NCBI RefSeq assembly: GCF_900141665.1
Contig: NZ_FQYI01000001.1
Coordinates: 1 to 64,000 of the forward strand
Direction of reading: 5' to 3'
DNA from: Cruoricaptor ignavus
Lineage (GTDB): Bacteria; Bacteroidota; Bacteroidia; Flavobacteriales; Weeksellaceae
Length of the DNA: 64,000 bases
In this document: piece by piece, positions 50,898 to 60,375 of the stretch
Numbering within the stretch: the first letter of the stretch is position 1
Layout: every line of letters starts with the position of its first letter
The notes under the pieces: model-generated
Database searches by the model: none
The model's input: the letters and a program-made list of their open reading frames with translations, nothing else
Told to the model about the DNA's origin: nothing
Program-made: the position numbers and the translations under genes

Positions 50898-53800
50898 TCA
50901 GTTCACATTTCTTGATGAACCAGTGCTGTCGGTTCGGATGCTGTCAGCAGGTTTTCTGGTTCTATTCCGGCGCCGGAATATTGTATTGAAACTTTTGCTA
51001 TACACTACCCCTACGCCATAAGTCTGGTTGGCAGATGGGCTGCCCGTTGCGGTACCGGCAACCAGCCCGATATTAGAAGGTTTTGAGTATACGCGCAGTA
51101 GCCGGGTGCCGTCGTTTGCCTTACTCCAGTCATACTCTACGATGCCCTCGCCAGAGAGGTAGCTGTTGTTGGCATCCTCCGTCTTGGTTACCGGGACGCC
51201 AAGGCCGGTGCGGATGCTCACACGGGGGGAGAGGGAGAAGGTCACTGTGGCATTGGCGCGGTCTCCCGTGTTGGTCATATCGTCCCCCTTCAGGTAGTTC
51301 ATATCAATCTGAAATTCATTGCTGATGGTATTCAGTACAGAGCCCAGCTGCTTGAAGAGGAGGTTGTAGCCGGAAGATTCCAGCTGGTTGGAAACATCGA
51401 AATCCAGCCCGGCAGTCCCGGAAAGGTTGAAACTGTTCAGCACCAGCACGGAGCCGAACTGGATGAGCTTCTCATCCTCATTGCTCATCTTGGTTGCAAG
51501 CGTTTCTTTCAGCTGGGAGGACAAGTCCGGAGCCGTCACATCCAGATTTACCTCCGGGCTGTTCAGCGTGCCGGTAATATTAACCCCCAGCACCACATCG
51601 ATCGGCGGAAGCGAGCCGACATTGAGATATGGCCCCGCGTTGGTCACGGTGCGCATATAGTTGGCATTGATGGCAAGCTGGGGCTCCATCACATCCCCAT
51701 CCCAGCGGATGCTGCTGCCCCGCACGATCTGGAAGGTGCGCTCCAGCACCGCTCGGCTTACGAAAGTTCCGTTATCCACAAGGTAATCGCCATTCATAAG
51801 AATTTCGCCGCTTCGGAATAGCCGGAATCTCAGTTTTTCCGCAGTACCGCGCACGGAAATATCGCCTACATCCTCACCCACAAGGACATTCACGGTAGTT
51901 CCCTTGTCCACTGCCAGCGTAAAATCGATATTGATGCCCGGGCCGGCAGGTTTTTTCTGTTCTGCGATTATTCTCCCTGTTTCATCTGCTTTTAGAAATC
52001 TCAGCATTTTAAATTCCTCCACATTGGAAGTAGAATCGCTGTTGAATGTAAAAACGCTGTTGTTCAGAGCCTTCATATTCGGCGTACTGATGTCCAGAGA
52101 AGAGAGCGGCCCGGAGACGAAGAGGTCTCCCTGCCCGTACACCCTGCCCCAAAACAGGTCAGAATCTTTCTCCGTAGTATTTAGCAATATGAGATTATCG
52201 GCACGCATAATGAGGTTCACCCCCATATTCGACAGCGTCTCAAACTGGATGGTACCGGATATATTGCCCGAGGAATTTGGCCTTCCGTCGGAAACCTGGA
52301 TGTTGTTCAAAATTGCCAAGCCACGGGATAAATTGATCACTGTATCCTCAAAGGAATAATCAGCGCCGGTAAAATCCAGCTTCATCCCAAATCCGGAAAG
52401 TGCGATATCTCCGCTGTAATCCAGATCCTTGAAGTTTCCGCCGATTTTCAGTTCGCCATTGGCATATCCACGGATATTACTGAAAACTCCTTTCAGAAAT
52501 TCCTGCGCAAATGCCAGCTGGAAATCGTTCATTTTGGCTGAAACATCCAGCTTTGGAGATGCAAAGTTGGCATCCACGGTTCCGGTAACTTTCAGATTAT
52601 CAGCACCGAATATTTCGGATGAAACTATCCTGGCATCGATGTCGAAAATATTTGCCACTCCGCTTTCTTTTGCACTCAGCACCAGCCTTCCCATATCGCT
52701 GCCGCTCATCAGGATATCATCCACCGTGAGGTTCAGCTTCGGCTGCAGAACCTTACCTTTTACATCTAGTTTAATCTCTCCGTTGGCAACCCCTTGAAAG
52801 TCAATGCTTTGATCTGCACCCTGCATCTCAAATATCTTTGCAATTTGAAAGTTTTTCGCCGCCGCATCAAGGCTTAAATCCTCTGCTGATTTAAATTTCG
52901 CATTCCGAATTAAAAGTTCGCTGTCATCCGAAAAAAGTCTGAGATTTTGTACGAGAAAATCGCCCTGTTTCTTTCTGAAAACTATAGAGTGGCTTCCCTC
53001 GCCGTCGCCAATCTGCCACTGCACACCGCGGAATTTAATGCCGGTATCATTAAACCGGAATACATAATCTCCCGCCGCATCGGTGGTTTGGGTAAGGCTT
53101 AGCGCATACTGCTGAAGTTTGTCCTGAGCGTCCTCCGCCGTGGTTCCGTGCAGAAAACGGGCATCTACGGCAAGCATCTCCTCGCTACTTTTATCTCCGG
53201 AAAGCGCAATATCCCGGAAGATATTATTTCCAAAATCCGCACGGGAGGCGGAAAGCAAAAACTGTTTCTGAGGCGCCCCTGTATCTATTTTCAGATTAAG
53301 ATCCTTCACAGCAAGTTCATTATCCGCCGAAATTTCGTCCGTAGCATCCGCCTCATTTTTCAGCTGATAATTGAGGCTTCTTGCAGAGATATCTAGTTGC
53401 AAATTATTACTGTTCCCAAGGTAGCGGCCTGCAATCATCGCTCCCTCTGGTAAGCGAAGTTCAGGGAGGAAATAATTCATCAACCCTTGGTTTACAATAA
53501 AATTCAAACTAAAATCCTGCCCTCGATAAATCCTCTGGTTGCCGGAACCGGCGAGTATTTTCGAGAGCCCGCTCTCTACCATTCGTGGCAAATCTTCTAG
53601 GCTAAAATTTCCGCGAATCTCTCCCTCAGCGATGCCTGGCAGGTGCGCCTGTGCGATACGCGAGCCGCCTTCTAGCCAGGTCTTTAGGCTGCCGCTTGTG
53701 ATTTGGAAATGCTGTCCGCCCGCATACGAATCTACATCCGCAAGCTCTGCATCCATCTGTAAATCAGATAGATCCGTCATTGAAAGCTTTGCATTTATCA

Positions 53801-55637
53801 ATCCTTTCAGGATTTGCCTCTGCGGAGATTCGGAGAAGTAGGCAAAGTTTAAATAATCAATATCCCCCTGAAAATCAGCGGAAAACCGTCTTGTACTGAA
53901 ATCAAAAAAACCCCGGATGTCCGCCCTTGCATTAGCATCTTTGGATGAAATAATACCTCGGTAAGTTTTTTTGTCCAGAAGCCCATCAAGGGATACATTC
54001 TTCAGAACTTTCTCGAGAATTTCGATGCGTTCTATTTCTGCTTTCGCATTGATAATCATATTGTTAACATCAAAGCTTTGCCCCTCGAGGATTACTTTTC
54101 CGGTGATGAGCCCCACGGTTTTATTGTGAGTAATGGCGGCAGCATTCAGGTTGGTAAAATCTGCCGACCCACGGTAAACCGGAGTATCTGTATCGAATTT
54201 CTCGAGGTAAAAATTTCTCACCGAGGCCTGCCCGATTTCTGCAATCAGGTTGCCGCTCGGGATGAAGACCTGCTTTGGCGTCACCCGCGCCTGCCCGGCA
54301 TAGCGCATTCTGCCGAAGCCGTCCGCAAAATTTCCCATCTTCTCCGCGACGAATGTGGGCATCAAAGCTTTCAGGCCTTGGTAAGTAAGGTCGAAACTGA
54401 GAGTACGGCTCTCGATCCGAAAATCTTCATTTTTGTGCAGTAAACTTTTAAGCCTTGCCGTTCTCGTCGCGATGCTTACGCCCCCACCCCCGACCACGAA
54501 ATTCTCCAGATAGAAATCATTCAGCGGGCCGGTCATCTTCCCAGAAATTCTGAAATCACCGTAGTTATCCCAGTTAGTCGCAAAGTAGCTGATGTCGTAC
54601 CCGCTGGCGAAACTGCCGGGTTGCAACTTCAGATTCCAGCGAACTTTGTCGGCAAAATCCTGCCAGCCGGTTTTCGGGTCAAGGATAAATTCTAAATCTC
54701 CCTGCAGCAGAGAATGATCGGTATAAAATGTGAGATTCTTTAGGCTAAGGTGCCTTTTAGTAAGCTCCAGATCGCCCGAAAAGGTATCCACGGTGTGGGC
54801 CTTGCCCCAGCGCCGCGTAGTGAAACTGAAGTTATTAACCTGTGCCTTTACATCAGGTCCGTTCACCCTCAGTTTCGGCACTATCAGGTTTACATTTTTC
54901 GCATCCAGCCAGCGTCCCTCATCTTCTTCACTGTTTTCATTAACGATGGAGAGCCTGGAGCTGAGGAGCTCCACTCTGGAATTCAGCTGGAAGGGCGGCT
55001 TATCCGGGTCGCGCTCTTTCCCGCTGTCAAACAGATTGATATATCTGATAAAATTCGATATGCTATCACCCTTGTAAGTGATCACGCGGATGTCGGCATC
55101 CCGCAGCTGGAGGGCGTCGAAGCTGAGGCTGTTGTTTTTATTTTTGCTGAGTGCGTTTGCCGCCAGAGCAATCCAGTTGGATCTCGCGCGGAACTCCTTA
55201 GCCTTGATGAACTCCAGACCCCGGTAGTCCTTGATGCGCAGATCTTCAATTTTCACATCGCCGAAATAATCCACCGTCACCACGCCCGTTCTCATCTCCG
55301 CCTTGAAATCCTGATTCAGAATTTGCAGGGCCTGCTGTGCCGCCCATCTTTTTGTAACATCCAGATTTACAGCGATTAATATCAGCGTAATGAGTGTCAG
55401 CCCACTCCAGAACAAAATTAACAAAAGCTTGGCCCACCATTTATAATTGGTAACATCCTTGGCTGCTTGTCCAGCAAATTCCTGAGCAGTCTCTATCGGG
55501 TGGTTCACCGCGTCCGACGCCAGTTGGCGGGCATCTTCCGCACCCCGCTGGAGCTTCCCGGCGCCCCTTCGAACTGTCCTGCCTACCTCTCTCTGCAGCA
55601 ATTTGCGGCGCTTTCTGTTATTATCTAAATTTGCCAT
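50898..55637 (-). CDS. TamB-like translocation/assembly (AsmA-type) protein
   Basis: A 1579-aa protein. A basic cytoplasmic N-terminus is followed by one transmembrane helix (about 70-91: LLLILFWSGLTLITLILIAV), then very long beta-rich repeats typical of AsmA/TamB lipid-bridge proteins. The C-terminal 450 residues match the TamB (DUF490) domain (GQGDLFVSGPLSSLDISTPN; PPIDVVLGVNITGTLNSPEV; GLDFDVSNQLESSGYN). It spans the periplasm and is thought to move phospholipid or assist outer-membrane protein insertion. The start codon is 5 nt from the divergent tsaD start. Confidence 0.9.
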   Translation of the reverse strand: MANLDNNRKRRKLLQREVGRTVRRGAGKLQRGAEDARQLASDAVNHPIETAQEFAGQAAKDVTNYKWWAKLLLILFWSGLTLITLILIAVNLDVTKRWAAQQALQILNQDFKAEMRTGVVTVDYFGDVKIEDLRIKDYRGLEFIKAKEFRARSNWIALAANALSKNKNNSLSFDALQLRDADIRVITYKGDSISNFIRYINLFDSGKERDPDKPPFQLNSRVELLSSRLSIVNENSEEDEGRWLDAKNVNLIVPKLRVNGPDVKAQVNNFSFTTRRWGKAHTVDTFSGDLELTKRHLSLKNLTFYTDHSLLQGDLEFILDPKTGWQDFADKVRWNLKLQPGSFASGYDISYFATNWDNYGDFRISGKMTGPLNDFYLENFVVGGGGVSIATRTARLKSLLHKNEDFRIESRTLSFDLTYQGLKALMPTFVAEKMGNFADGFGRMRYAGQARVTPKQVFIPSGNLIAEIGQASVRNFYLEKFDTDTPVYRGSADFTNLNAAAITHNKTVGLITGKVILEGQSFDVNNMIINAKAEIERIEILEKVLKNVSLDGLLDKKTYRGIISSKDANARADIRGFFDFSTRRFSADFQGDIDYLNFAYFSESPQRQILKGLINAKLSMTDLSDLQMDAELADVDSYAGGQHFQITSGSLKTWLEGGSRIAQAHLPGIAEGEIRGNFSLEDLPRMVESGLSKILAGSGNQRIYRGQDFSLNFIVNQGLMNYFLPELRLPEGAMIAGRYLGNSNNLQLDISARSLNYQLKNEADATDEISADNELAVKDLNLKIDTGAPQKQFLLSASRADFGNNIFRDIALSGDKSSEEMLAVDARFLHGTTAEDAQDKLQQYALSLTQTTDAAGDYVFRFNDTGIKFRGVQWQIGDGEGSHSIVFRKKQGDFLVQNLRLFSDDSELLIRNAKFKSAEDLSLDAAAKNFQIAKIFEMQGADQSIDFQGVANGEIKLDVKGKVLQPKLNLTVDDILMSGSDMGRLVLSAKESGVANIFDIDARIVSSEIFGADNLKVTGTVDANFASPKLDVSAKMNDFQLAFAQEFLKGVFSNIRGYANGELKIGGNFKDLDYSGDIALSGFGMKLDFTGADYSFEDTVINLSRGLAILNNIQVSDGRPNSSGNISGTIQFETLSNMGVNLIMRADNLILLNTTEKDSDLFWGRVYGQGDLFVSGPLSSLDISTPNMKALNNSVFTFNSDSTSNVEEFKMLRFLKADETGRIIAEQKKPAGPGINIDFTLAVDKGTTVNVLVGEDVGDISVRGTAEKLRFRLFRSGEILMNGDYLVDNGTFVSRAVLERTFQIVRGSSIRWDGDVMEPQLAINANYMRTVTNAGPYLNVGSLPPIDVVLGVNITGTLNSPEVNLDVTAPDLSSQLKETLATKMSNEDEKLIQFGSVLVLNSFNLSGTAGLDFDVSNQLESSGYNLLFKQLGSVLNTISNEFQIDMNYLKGDDMTNTGDRANATVTFSLSPRVSIRTGLGVPVTKTEDANNSYLSGEGIVEYDWSKANDGTRLLRVYSKPSNIGLVAGTATGSPSANQTYGVGVVYSKSFNTIFRRRNRTRKPADSIRTDSTGSSRNVN
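55626..55633 (+). promoter_or_regulatory. tsaD promoter -7 element inside the tamB start
   Basis: TAAATTTG fits TAnnTTTG and lies opposite the first codons of the tamB-like gene. ATG 55643 follows after 9 nt. Confidence 0.6.
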
Positions 55638-55642
55638 AAATT

Positions 55643-56674
55643 ATGAGCCAGCCTATCATTCTTGCTATCGAATCTTCCTGCGATGATACTTCTGCAGCGG
55701 TAATTCGCGGCAGCGAAATTCTTTCCAATGTAGCAGCAACGCAGGCCATCCACAACGATTATGGCGGCGTGGTGCCGGAACTTGCTTCCAGAGCCCACCA
55801 GCAAAACATAGTGCCTGTGGTACAGCAAGCGCTAAGGCAAGCAAATATAGGAAAAAAAGACATCTCGGCAATTGGTTTTACGCGTGGTCCCGGTTTGCTC
55901 GGTTCGCTGCTTGTGGGCACTTCCTTCGCGAAAAGTTTGGCGATGAGTCTTTCCGTTCCGCTCATCGAGGTCAATCATCTTCAGGCGCACATTCTGGCGC
56001 ACTTCATTGCCGATGCCAATCCTGAGCCGCTGAAGTTCCCGTTCCTTTGCCTTACGGTTTCCGGCGGACATACGATGATTGTTTTGGTGAAAGATTTTTT
56101 CGAAATGCAAATTATTGGCAGAACGACGGACGATGCAGCTGGCGAAGCTTTCGATAAAATCGGGAAAATTTTCGGGCTAGATTATCCTGCTGGCCCAATT
56201 ATCGACCGGCTTGCAAAATCGGGAACGCCGGAGTTTCAGTTTGGGAAGCCAAAGTTGGACGGCTACGATTATTCTTTTTCCGGCATAAAAACTTCGGTGC
56301 TTTATTTCATTCAGAAACAGCTGAAGGATAATCCAAATTTCATCGCCGAAAACCTGAACAACCTTTGTGCATCGGTTCAAAAAGCGATTGTGGAAATTTT
56401 GATGGAAAAGCTAGAAAAAGCTGCTAAAGATTTGAATATCAATGAAGTAGCAATAGCAGGCGGAGTTTCTGCAAATTCCGAACTGAGAACTGCGATGAAG
56501 GAGAATCAGCAAAAATTGGGGTGGGAAATTTACATCCCGAAATTTGAATACACCACCGATAATGCTGCGATGATTGCTATGGTTGCCCAGTTGAAATTTG
56601 CCCGAAGAGATTTTGCGGATTTGGAAGTTTCAGCCACAGCACGCTATGATTTTGCTAAAGATTTTGAAAATTAA
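55643..56674 (+). CDS. tsaD: tRNA N6-adenosine threonylcarbamoyltransferase TsaD
   Basis: A 343-aa ASKHA-fold metalloenzyme that makes t6A37 with TsaB, TsaC and TsaE. The start ILAIESSCDDTSAAVI is diagnostic. The metal site NHLQAHILAHF (about 111-121) holds the HxxxH pair, CLTVSGGHT (about 136-144) and DDAAGEAFDKIGK (about 166-178) form the nucleotide site, and the C-terminal AGGVSANSELR and TTDNAAMIA follow. rsmE starts 6 nt downstream. Confidence 0.97.
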   Translation: MSQPIILAIESSCDDTSAAVIRGSEILSNVAATQAIHNDYGGVVPELASRAHQQNIVPVVQQALRQANIGKKDISAIGFTRGPGLLGSLLVGTSFAKSLAMSLSVPLIEVNHLQAHILAHFIADANPEPLKFPFLCLTVSGGHTMIVLVKDFFEMQIIGRTTDDAAGEAFDKIGKIFGLDYPAGPIIDRLAKSGTPEFQFGKPKLDGYDYSFSGIKTSVLYFIQKQLKDNPNFIAENLNNLCASVQKAIVEILMEKLEKAAKDLNINEVAIAGGVSANSELRTAMKENQQKLGWEIYIPKFEYTTDNAAMIAMVAQLKFARRDFADLEVSATARYDFAKDFEN

Positions 56675-56680
56675 TTACTG

Positions 56681-57382
56681 ATGAAATTATTTGTCGGAAG
56701 CATTTTTCCGGAAATCGAAATCAATAGTGATGAGCAGCACCACATCTCAAAAGTTTTGAGAATGAAGGCTGGCGAAGAAATTCACATCACCGATGGGCAG
56801 GGCAATTTGGCAAAAGGCAGTTTAATTTTCGAAGGGAAAAAAGCAACGCTTCAAAACCCTGAAATCTTCCAAAATCTTCCGAATTTTTCGCCGAAGCTAC
56901 ACATCGCCATTGCGCCAACCAAAAGCATCGACCGTACCGAATTTTTCGTGGAAAAAGCCACAGAATTAGGCATTTCGGAAATCACCTTCCTTCTCACAGA
57001 AAAATCCGAACGGAAAAATCTGAATTTGGAACGCATTGAAAAACAATGCATTGCAGCATCCAAGCAAAGCCTGCTATTTCATTTTCCAAAAATCAACGGG
57101 CTTGTAAAACTTTCAGATTTCGTGCAAAATCTCCCACCGGAAAACTCCTTCGTATGCCACTGCCACGAAAATTTGGAACGACTTGATTTACTGGAAATCC
57201 CTCATTATCAACGCCTTACATTTCTCATCGGCCCTGAAGGCGATTTTTCCGAAAAGGAAATTTCCCTGCTAAAATCTCACGGCATCAAAGCTGTAAGCCT
57301 TGGCAAGCAGCGCCTTCGCACAGAAACCGCCGGCATTTTCATCGCCGCTTGGAATTATGAGAATTTAATTGGTGAAAAATAA
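56681..57382 (+). CDS. rsmE: 16S rRNA m3U1498 methyltransferase RsmE
   Basis: A 233-aa SPOUT-class enzyme. The N-terminal PUA-like part (about 1-70) contains EQHHISKVLRMKAGEEI. The knotted SAM domain has APTKSIDRTEFFVEKATELG (about 86-105), TFLIGPEGDFSEKEI (about 181-195) and the final SLGKQRLRTETAGIFIAAW (about 206-224). It follows tsaD by 6 nt, consistent with a tRNA/rRNA modification operon. Confidence 0.95.
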   Translation: MKLFVGSIFPEIEINSDEQHHISKVLRMKAGEEIHITDGQGNLAKGSLIFEGKKATLQNPEIFQNLPNFSPKLHIAIAPTKSIDRTEFFVEKATELGISEITFLLTEKSERKNLNLERIEKQCIAASKQSLLFHFPKINGLVKLSDFVQNLPPENSFVCHCHENLERLDLLEIPHYQRLTFLIGPEGDFSEKEISLLKSHGIKAVSLGKQRLRTETAGIFIAAWNYENLIGEK

Positions 57383-57445
57383 GCGATAGTAGGCAGAACG
57401 CTGTTAAAACAACTTCACAACTATCAATCATCATTTATCAATTTC

Positions 57446-59098
57446 CTACTCCTTCACCACCTTTTTTGTTGAAGATTTTCCATTGGTGAAATCTGCTTTT
57501 AGCAAGTAAATTCCTTTCGGTAAATTACTGATATTCAGAATATTAGAGTTTTTCTCAGCTAATTTTTTACCATCCAAACTGAAAAGTGCCACCTTCTCTA
57601 TTTTCTCAGTGCTCTCCACTTTTACTACATCCTTCACAGGATTAGGGTAGATGGAAACCTTGCCCTGCGAGATTTCATCGGTACCCATAATTACCGTGGT
57701 GTAAACGGCGGAAGTAAAGCCGCTGCTTAGCCCGTTGCTGCATTTCGCCTGCACAAAGGCTTCGTAGCGGTAGCCATCCATCAGGTCTGCCCTTGTGTCT
57801 TTCGGCTCTCCGCTTACCTCCTGCAGTTTTTCATCCATCAGGCCTGCGTAGGTGTTGTACCTGCCCCAAAGCGTTTGCCACTGCATTGTCGCCGGCTCAT
57901 CCTTCCATTCCAAAGTTACCTTCGTACCGCTTTGCTCGGTGATTTTCAGGTCGTAGGGTTGCGCGCATTTTTCAGCGTTGGAAGGTGCATTCTGAAGATA
58001 CATGGAAATCGGGAAATAGCCCTGCTTTCCTACAAACTTAGCATCCGGTACATCTATTTTCACCGTGTGATTTCCAGCGGAAAGATTGCCTAGGTAAATT
58101 TCGCGGTTCGGAATCAAATCGCCGGGACACCAGTTGCTCCAGCTCACCCATCGTCTCAAAGTTCGCGGCGAAGAGCTGTAAATTCCGTTGCCCTGCGTAT
58201 TATAAACCCTAAAATCTTCGCAGCTTTTTCCGCCGGGCGTAAACTCCATCACCAGCTGATTGTCCACATAAACGAAGTGCTTCCTGCGGTTGTATTCTTC
58301 GCCGCCGCTGTTTGCACCGTGGTTGGAAATTATCAGGTGAAGCCTCGCATCATTCATCGGCTCCTGAAGCGTGAAATTCACAATTCTCGTGGTTTGCCCT
58401 TCTACATCCGTAGCGTTGTAATTGTTCAGATATTTCCTGTACTGAAGCGGCAGCAGAGCATTTTGCCCTACCGATTGAAACGGCTGAGACGATACAAATT
58501 CCAAATCTCCACGGAAAACATCCGTTCTTCCAGCGCAGCCTGCCACCTGAGAATTCGCCGCTTCAGAATAGCCATCAGCACGAAATTCAATCCAGAAATC
58601 GTAAACCGCTGCAAGCTTTGCATCGTGCAAAATCTGCGACACATTATCCACCTGAAAGCTGTACGGCACTTCGTTCGGCATCTTGTTTTTGTTCATAAAC
58701 GGCGTGATGAACCTGCCGATTTCTATGCGCTGCACCTGCTGATTTTCCCAAGTGTAAGTGCTGAGACCTTTCGGAACCAGCGCCAAATTCACACCGGCAA
58801 TCCTGTCATAATTATCGCAGGCTGCCTTTATTTTCACATTCATTTTCAGACCGTTGCCAAACTGGGCGATTTCTTCCGAGGAAAGTTTTCGGGAAATAAT
58901 GTCCCTCTCATAGCCGTGAATGCGGATGGCACCTGCCGGAATTTGCGAAAATGCTTCGGGCGGCAGCTGCTGCCCTTCGCCAAGATAGTGGTACATACTG
59001 TAGAAAGGCACATCTTCGAAAATCTTCACGGTTTGTGCGGGCGCTAAGTTTGTTGCGACATGTATCACAACTATTGCAGCAGATAATTTTAACTTCAT
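57446..59098 (-). CDS. PNGase F-like amidase with T9SS sorting domain
   Basis: A 550-aa secreted protein. A signal peptide (about 1-21) is followed by a region similar to PNGase F of Elizabethkingia: DNYDRIAGV (D98 at the position of the catalytic Asp), IEIGRFITPF (126-135), WIEF (E171) and GGEEYNRRK (E267/E268), with the SNWCPGDLIPNREIYL segment (about 321-336). An FNIII-like linker (about 365-465) leads to a type A T9SS C-terminal domain (KVSIYPNPVKD near 480). It would be exported by T9SS and release N-glycans from glycoproteins. Substrate range is unknown. Confidence 0.85.
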   Translation of the reverse strand: MKLKLSAAIVVIHVATNLAPAQTVKIFEDVPFYSMYHYLGEGQQLPPEAFSQIPAGAIRIHGYERDIISRKLSSEEIAQFGNGLKMNVKIKAACDNYDRIAGVNLALVPKGLSTYTWENQQVQRIEIGRFITPFMNKNKMPNEVPYSFQVDNVSQILHDAKLAAVYDFWIEFRADGYSEAANSQVAGCAGRTDVFRGDLEFVSSQPFQSVGQNALLPLQYRKYLNNYNATDVEGQTTRIVNFTLQEPMNDARLHLIISNHGANSGGEEYNRRKHFVYVDNQLVMEFTPGGKSCEDFRVYNTQGNGIYSSSPRTLRRWVSWSNWCPGDLIPNREIYLGNLSAGNHTVKIDVPDAKFVGKQGYFPISMYLQNAPSNAEKCAQPYDLKITEQSGTKVTLEWKDEPATMQWQTLWGRYNTYAGLMDEKLQEVSGEPKDTRADLMDGYRYEAFVQAKCSNGLSSGFTSAVYTTVIMGTDEISQGKVSIYPNPVKDVVKVESTEKIEKVALFSLDGKKLAEKNSNILNISNLPKGIYLLKADFTNGKSSTKKVVKE

Positions 59099-59171
59099 AT
59101 TGTTCCTAATAAGGCAACAAACTTAAAGGATTACTGCGAAAAATGCAAGAAAAAAACTAATCAGAAATAAA

Positions 59172-59195
59172 AAAATCCTGGAATTCCCAGGATCA
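59172..59195. terminator. Terminator downstream of tRNA-Ser
   Basis: ATCCTGG (59175-59181) pairs with CCAGGAT (59187-59193), and the minus strand continues into TTTTTTT. Confidence 0.8.
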
Positions 59196-59196
59196 G

Positions 59197-59283
59197 CAGA
59201 AAGGAAGGGATTCGAACCCTCGATACGGTTACCCGTATACTACCTTTCCAGGGTAGCCTCTTCAACCACTCGAGCACCTTTCT
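59197..59283 (-). tRNA. tRNA-Ser (GGA)
   Basis: A class II tRNA on the minus strand. Acceptor AGAAAGG/CCTTTCT with discriminator G, D arm CTCGAGTGGTTGAAGAG, anticodon arm CTACC-CTGGAAA-GGTAG with anticodon GGA, a long variable arm (TATACGGGTAACCGTATC) and T arm GAGGG-TTCGAAT-CCCTT. CCA is not encoded. Confidence 0.95.
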
Positions 59284-59328
59284 TTGTGGTTTGCAAAAAT
59301 AGGAATTTTTTTCTAAGCTGGCAAAGTT

Positions 59329-60345
59329 TTATTCCGAGATTTCGCCGCAGAGGTTTTTTGCAAAATTTTCTGCAAAACTGCCAGTGTACTGAGGATTATC
59401 GAGAATGTGCATAGCTTTGGTAATAGCCGCTTCCGCAGTGAGATCTCCACCGCTGATGGCACCTAATTTCGTAAAAACATTGCTGTTTTCATACTTGCCG
59501 AACGAAATTTTCCCGGAAACACATTGGCTGATCACCACCACATCAATATTTTTCATCCGAAGTTTCCGCAAAGTCTCCGCGGTTTTTCCGTCATTCGGTA
59601 CCGTTCCGGAGCCGTAAACCTGCAGTATCAACACGCGAAGCTGAGGCAGCGAAAGTAAAATTTCCAAGTCCATCCCTGGAAAAATGCGCCAGAAAACCAC
59701 CCCTTCGGCAAGATGCGCATCTACCGAAAACGCCTTCCCCTGCTGCCCTCGGTACAGCGCCTCTTTCACAACATTCAGGTGTACGCCGCTCTGCCCGAGC
59801 GCCGGCCAGTTCGGGCTTTGGTAGGCATCAAAATATTCGGCAGAATATTTCAGCGAGCGGTTACCGCGCAACAGCTTGTATTCAAAATAAAGTGCAACTT
59901 CCTGAATTACAGCGTCTTCGTTATCGTAAAGAGATGCGTAGTAAATGCTCGTCAGCAGATTTTCTTTCGCATCTGTTCTTAAATCGCCAATCGGCAATTG
60001 CGAGCCCGTTAAAATTACCGGTTTGCGAAGATTTTTCAGCATAAAACTCAGCGCGGAAGCAGTGTATGCCATAGTATCCGTGCCGTGGAGAATCACGAAG
60101 CCATCCGTCTCCTGATAATGTTTTTGAATTATTTCTGCAATTTCCTTCCATTCCGCAGGCCCCATATCGCTAGAATCCACCGGATTTTTAAAAGAATGGA
60201 CGGCAATTTCACTTTCTATTAAACCCAGCTCGGGAAGTTTTTGGAAAATTTTCCCGAAATCAAACGGGCGGAGGCTCCCCGTTTCGTAGTCTTTCTCCAT
60301 CCCGATGGTGCCGCCTGTGTAGATCAGCAGAACTTTTCTTTTCAT
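59329..60345 (-). CDS. ansA: L-asparaginase, type I
   Basis: A 338-aa cytosolic asparaginase. The first catalytic block is IYTGGTIGMEK (8-18, nucleophile Thr13) and the second is FVILHGTDTMAYTASALSFM (about 83-102) with the Thr-Asp pair and Lys nearby (LKNLRKPV). The third, TGSQLPIGDLRTDAKENL, is near 112-129. There is no signal peptide, so type I rather than periplasmic type II. It is divergent from the TrmH-family gene. Confidence 0.93.
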   Translation of the reverse strand: MKRKVLLIYTGGTIGMEKDYETGSLRPFDFGKIFQKLPELGLIESEIAVHSFKNPVDSSDMGPAEWKEIAEIIQKHYQETDGFVILHGTDTMAYTASALSFMLKNLRKPVILTGSQLPIGDLRTDAKENLLTSIYYASLYDNEDAVIQEVALYFEYKLLRGNRSLKYSAEYFDAYQSPNWPALGQSGVHLNVVKEALYRGQQGKAFSVDAHLAEGVVFWRIFPGMDLEILLSLPQLRVLILQVYGSGTVPNDGKTAETLRKLRMKNIDVVVISQCVSGKISFGKYENSNVFTKLGAISGGDLTAEAAITKAMHILDNPQYTGSFAENFAKNLCGEISE

Positions 60346-60363
60346 TTTTTAAAAATACTGAAA

Positions 60364-60371
60364 TATTTTTG
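60364..60371 (+). promoter_or_regulatory. TrmH-family gene promoter -7 element, leaderless-type
   Basis: TATTTTTG fits TAnnTTTG, followed by CAGA and then ATG 60376. Confidence 0.65.
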
Positions 60372-60375
60372 CAGA

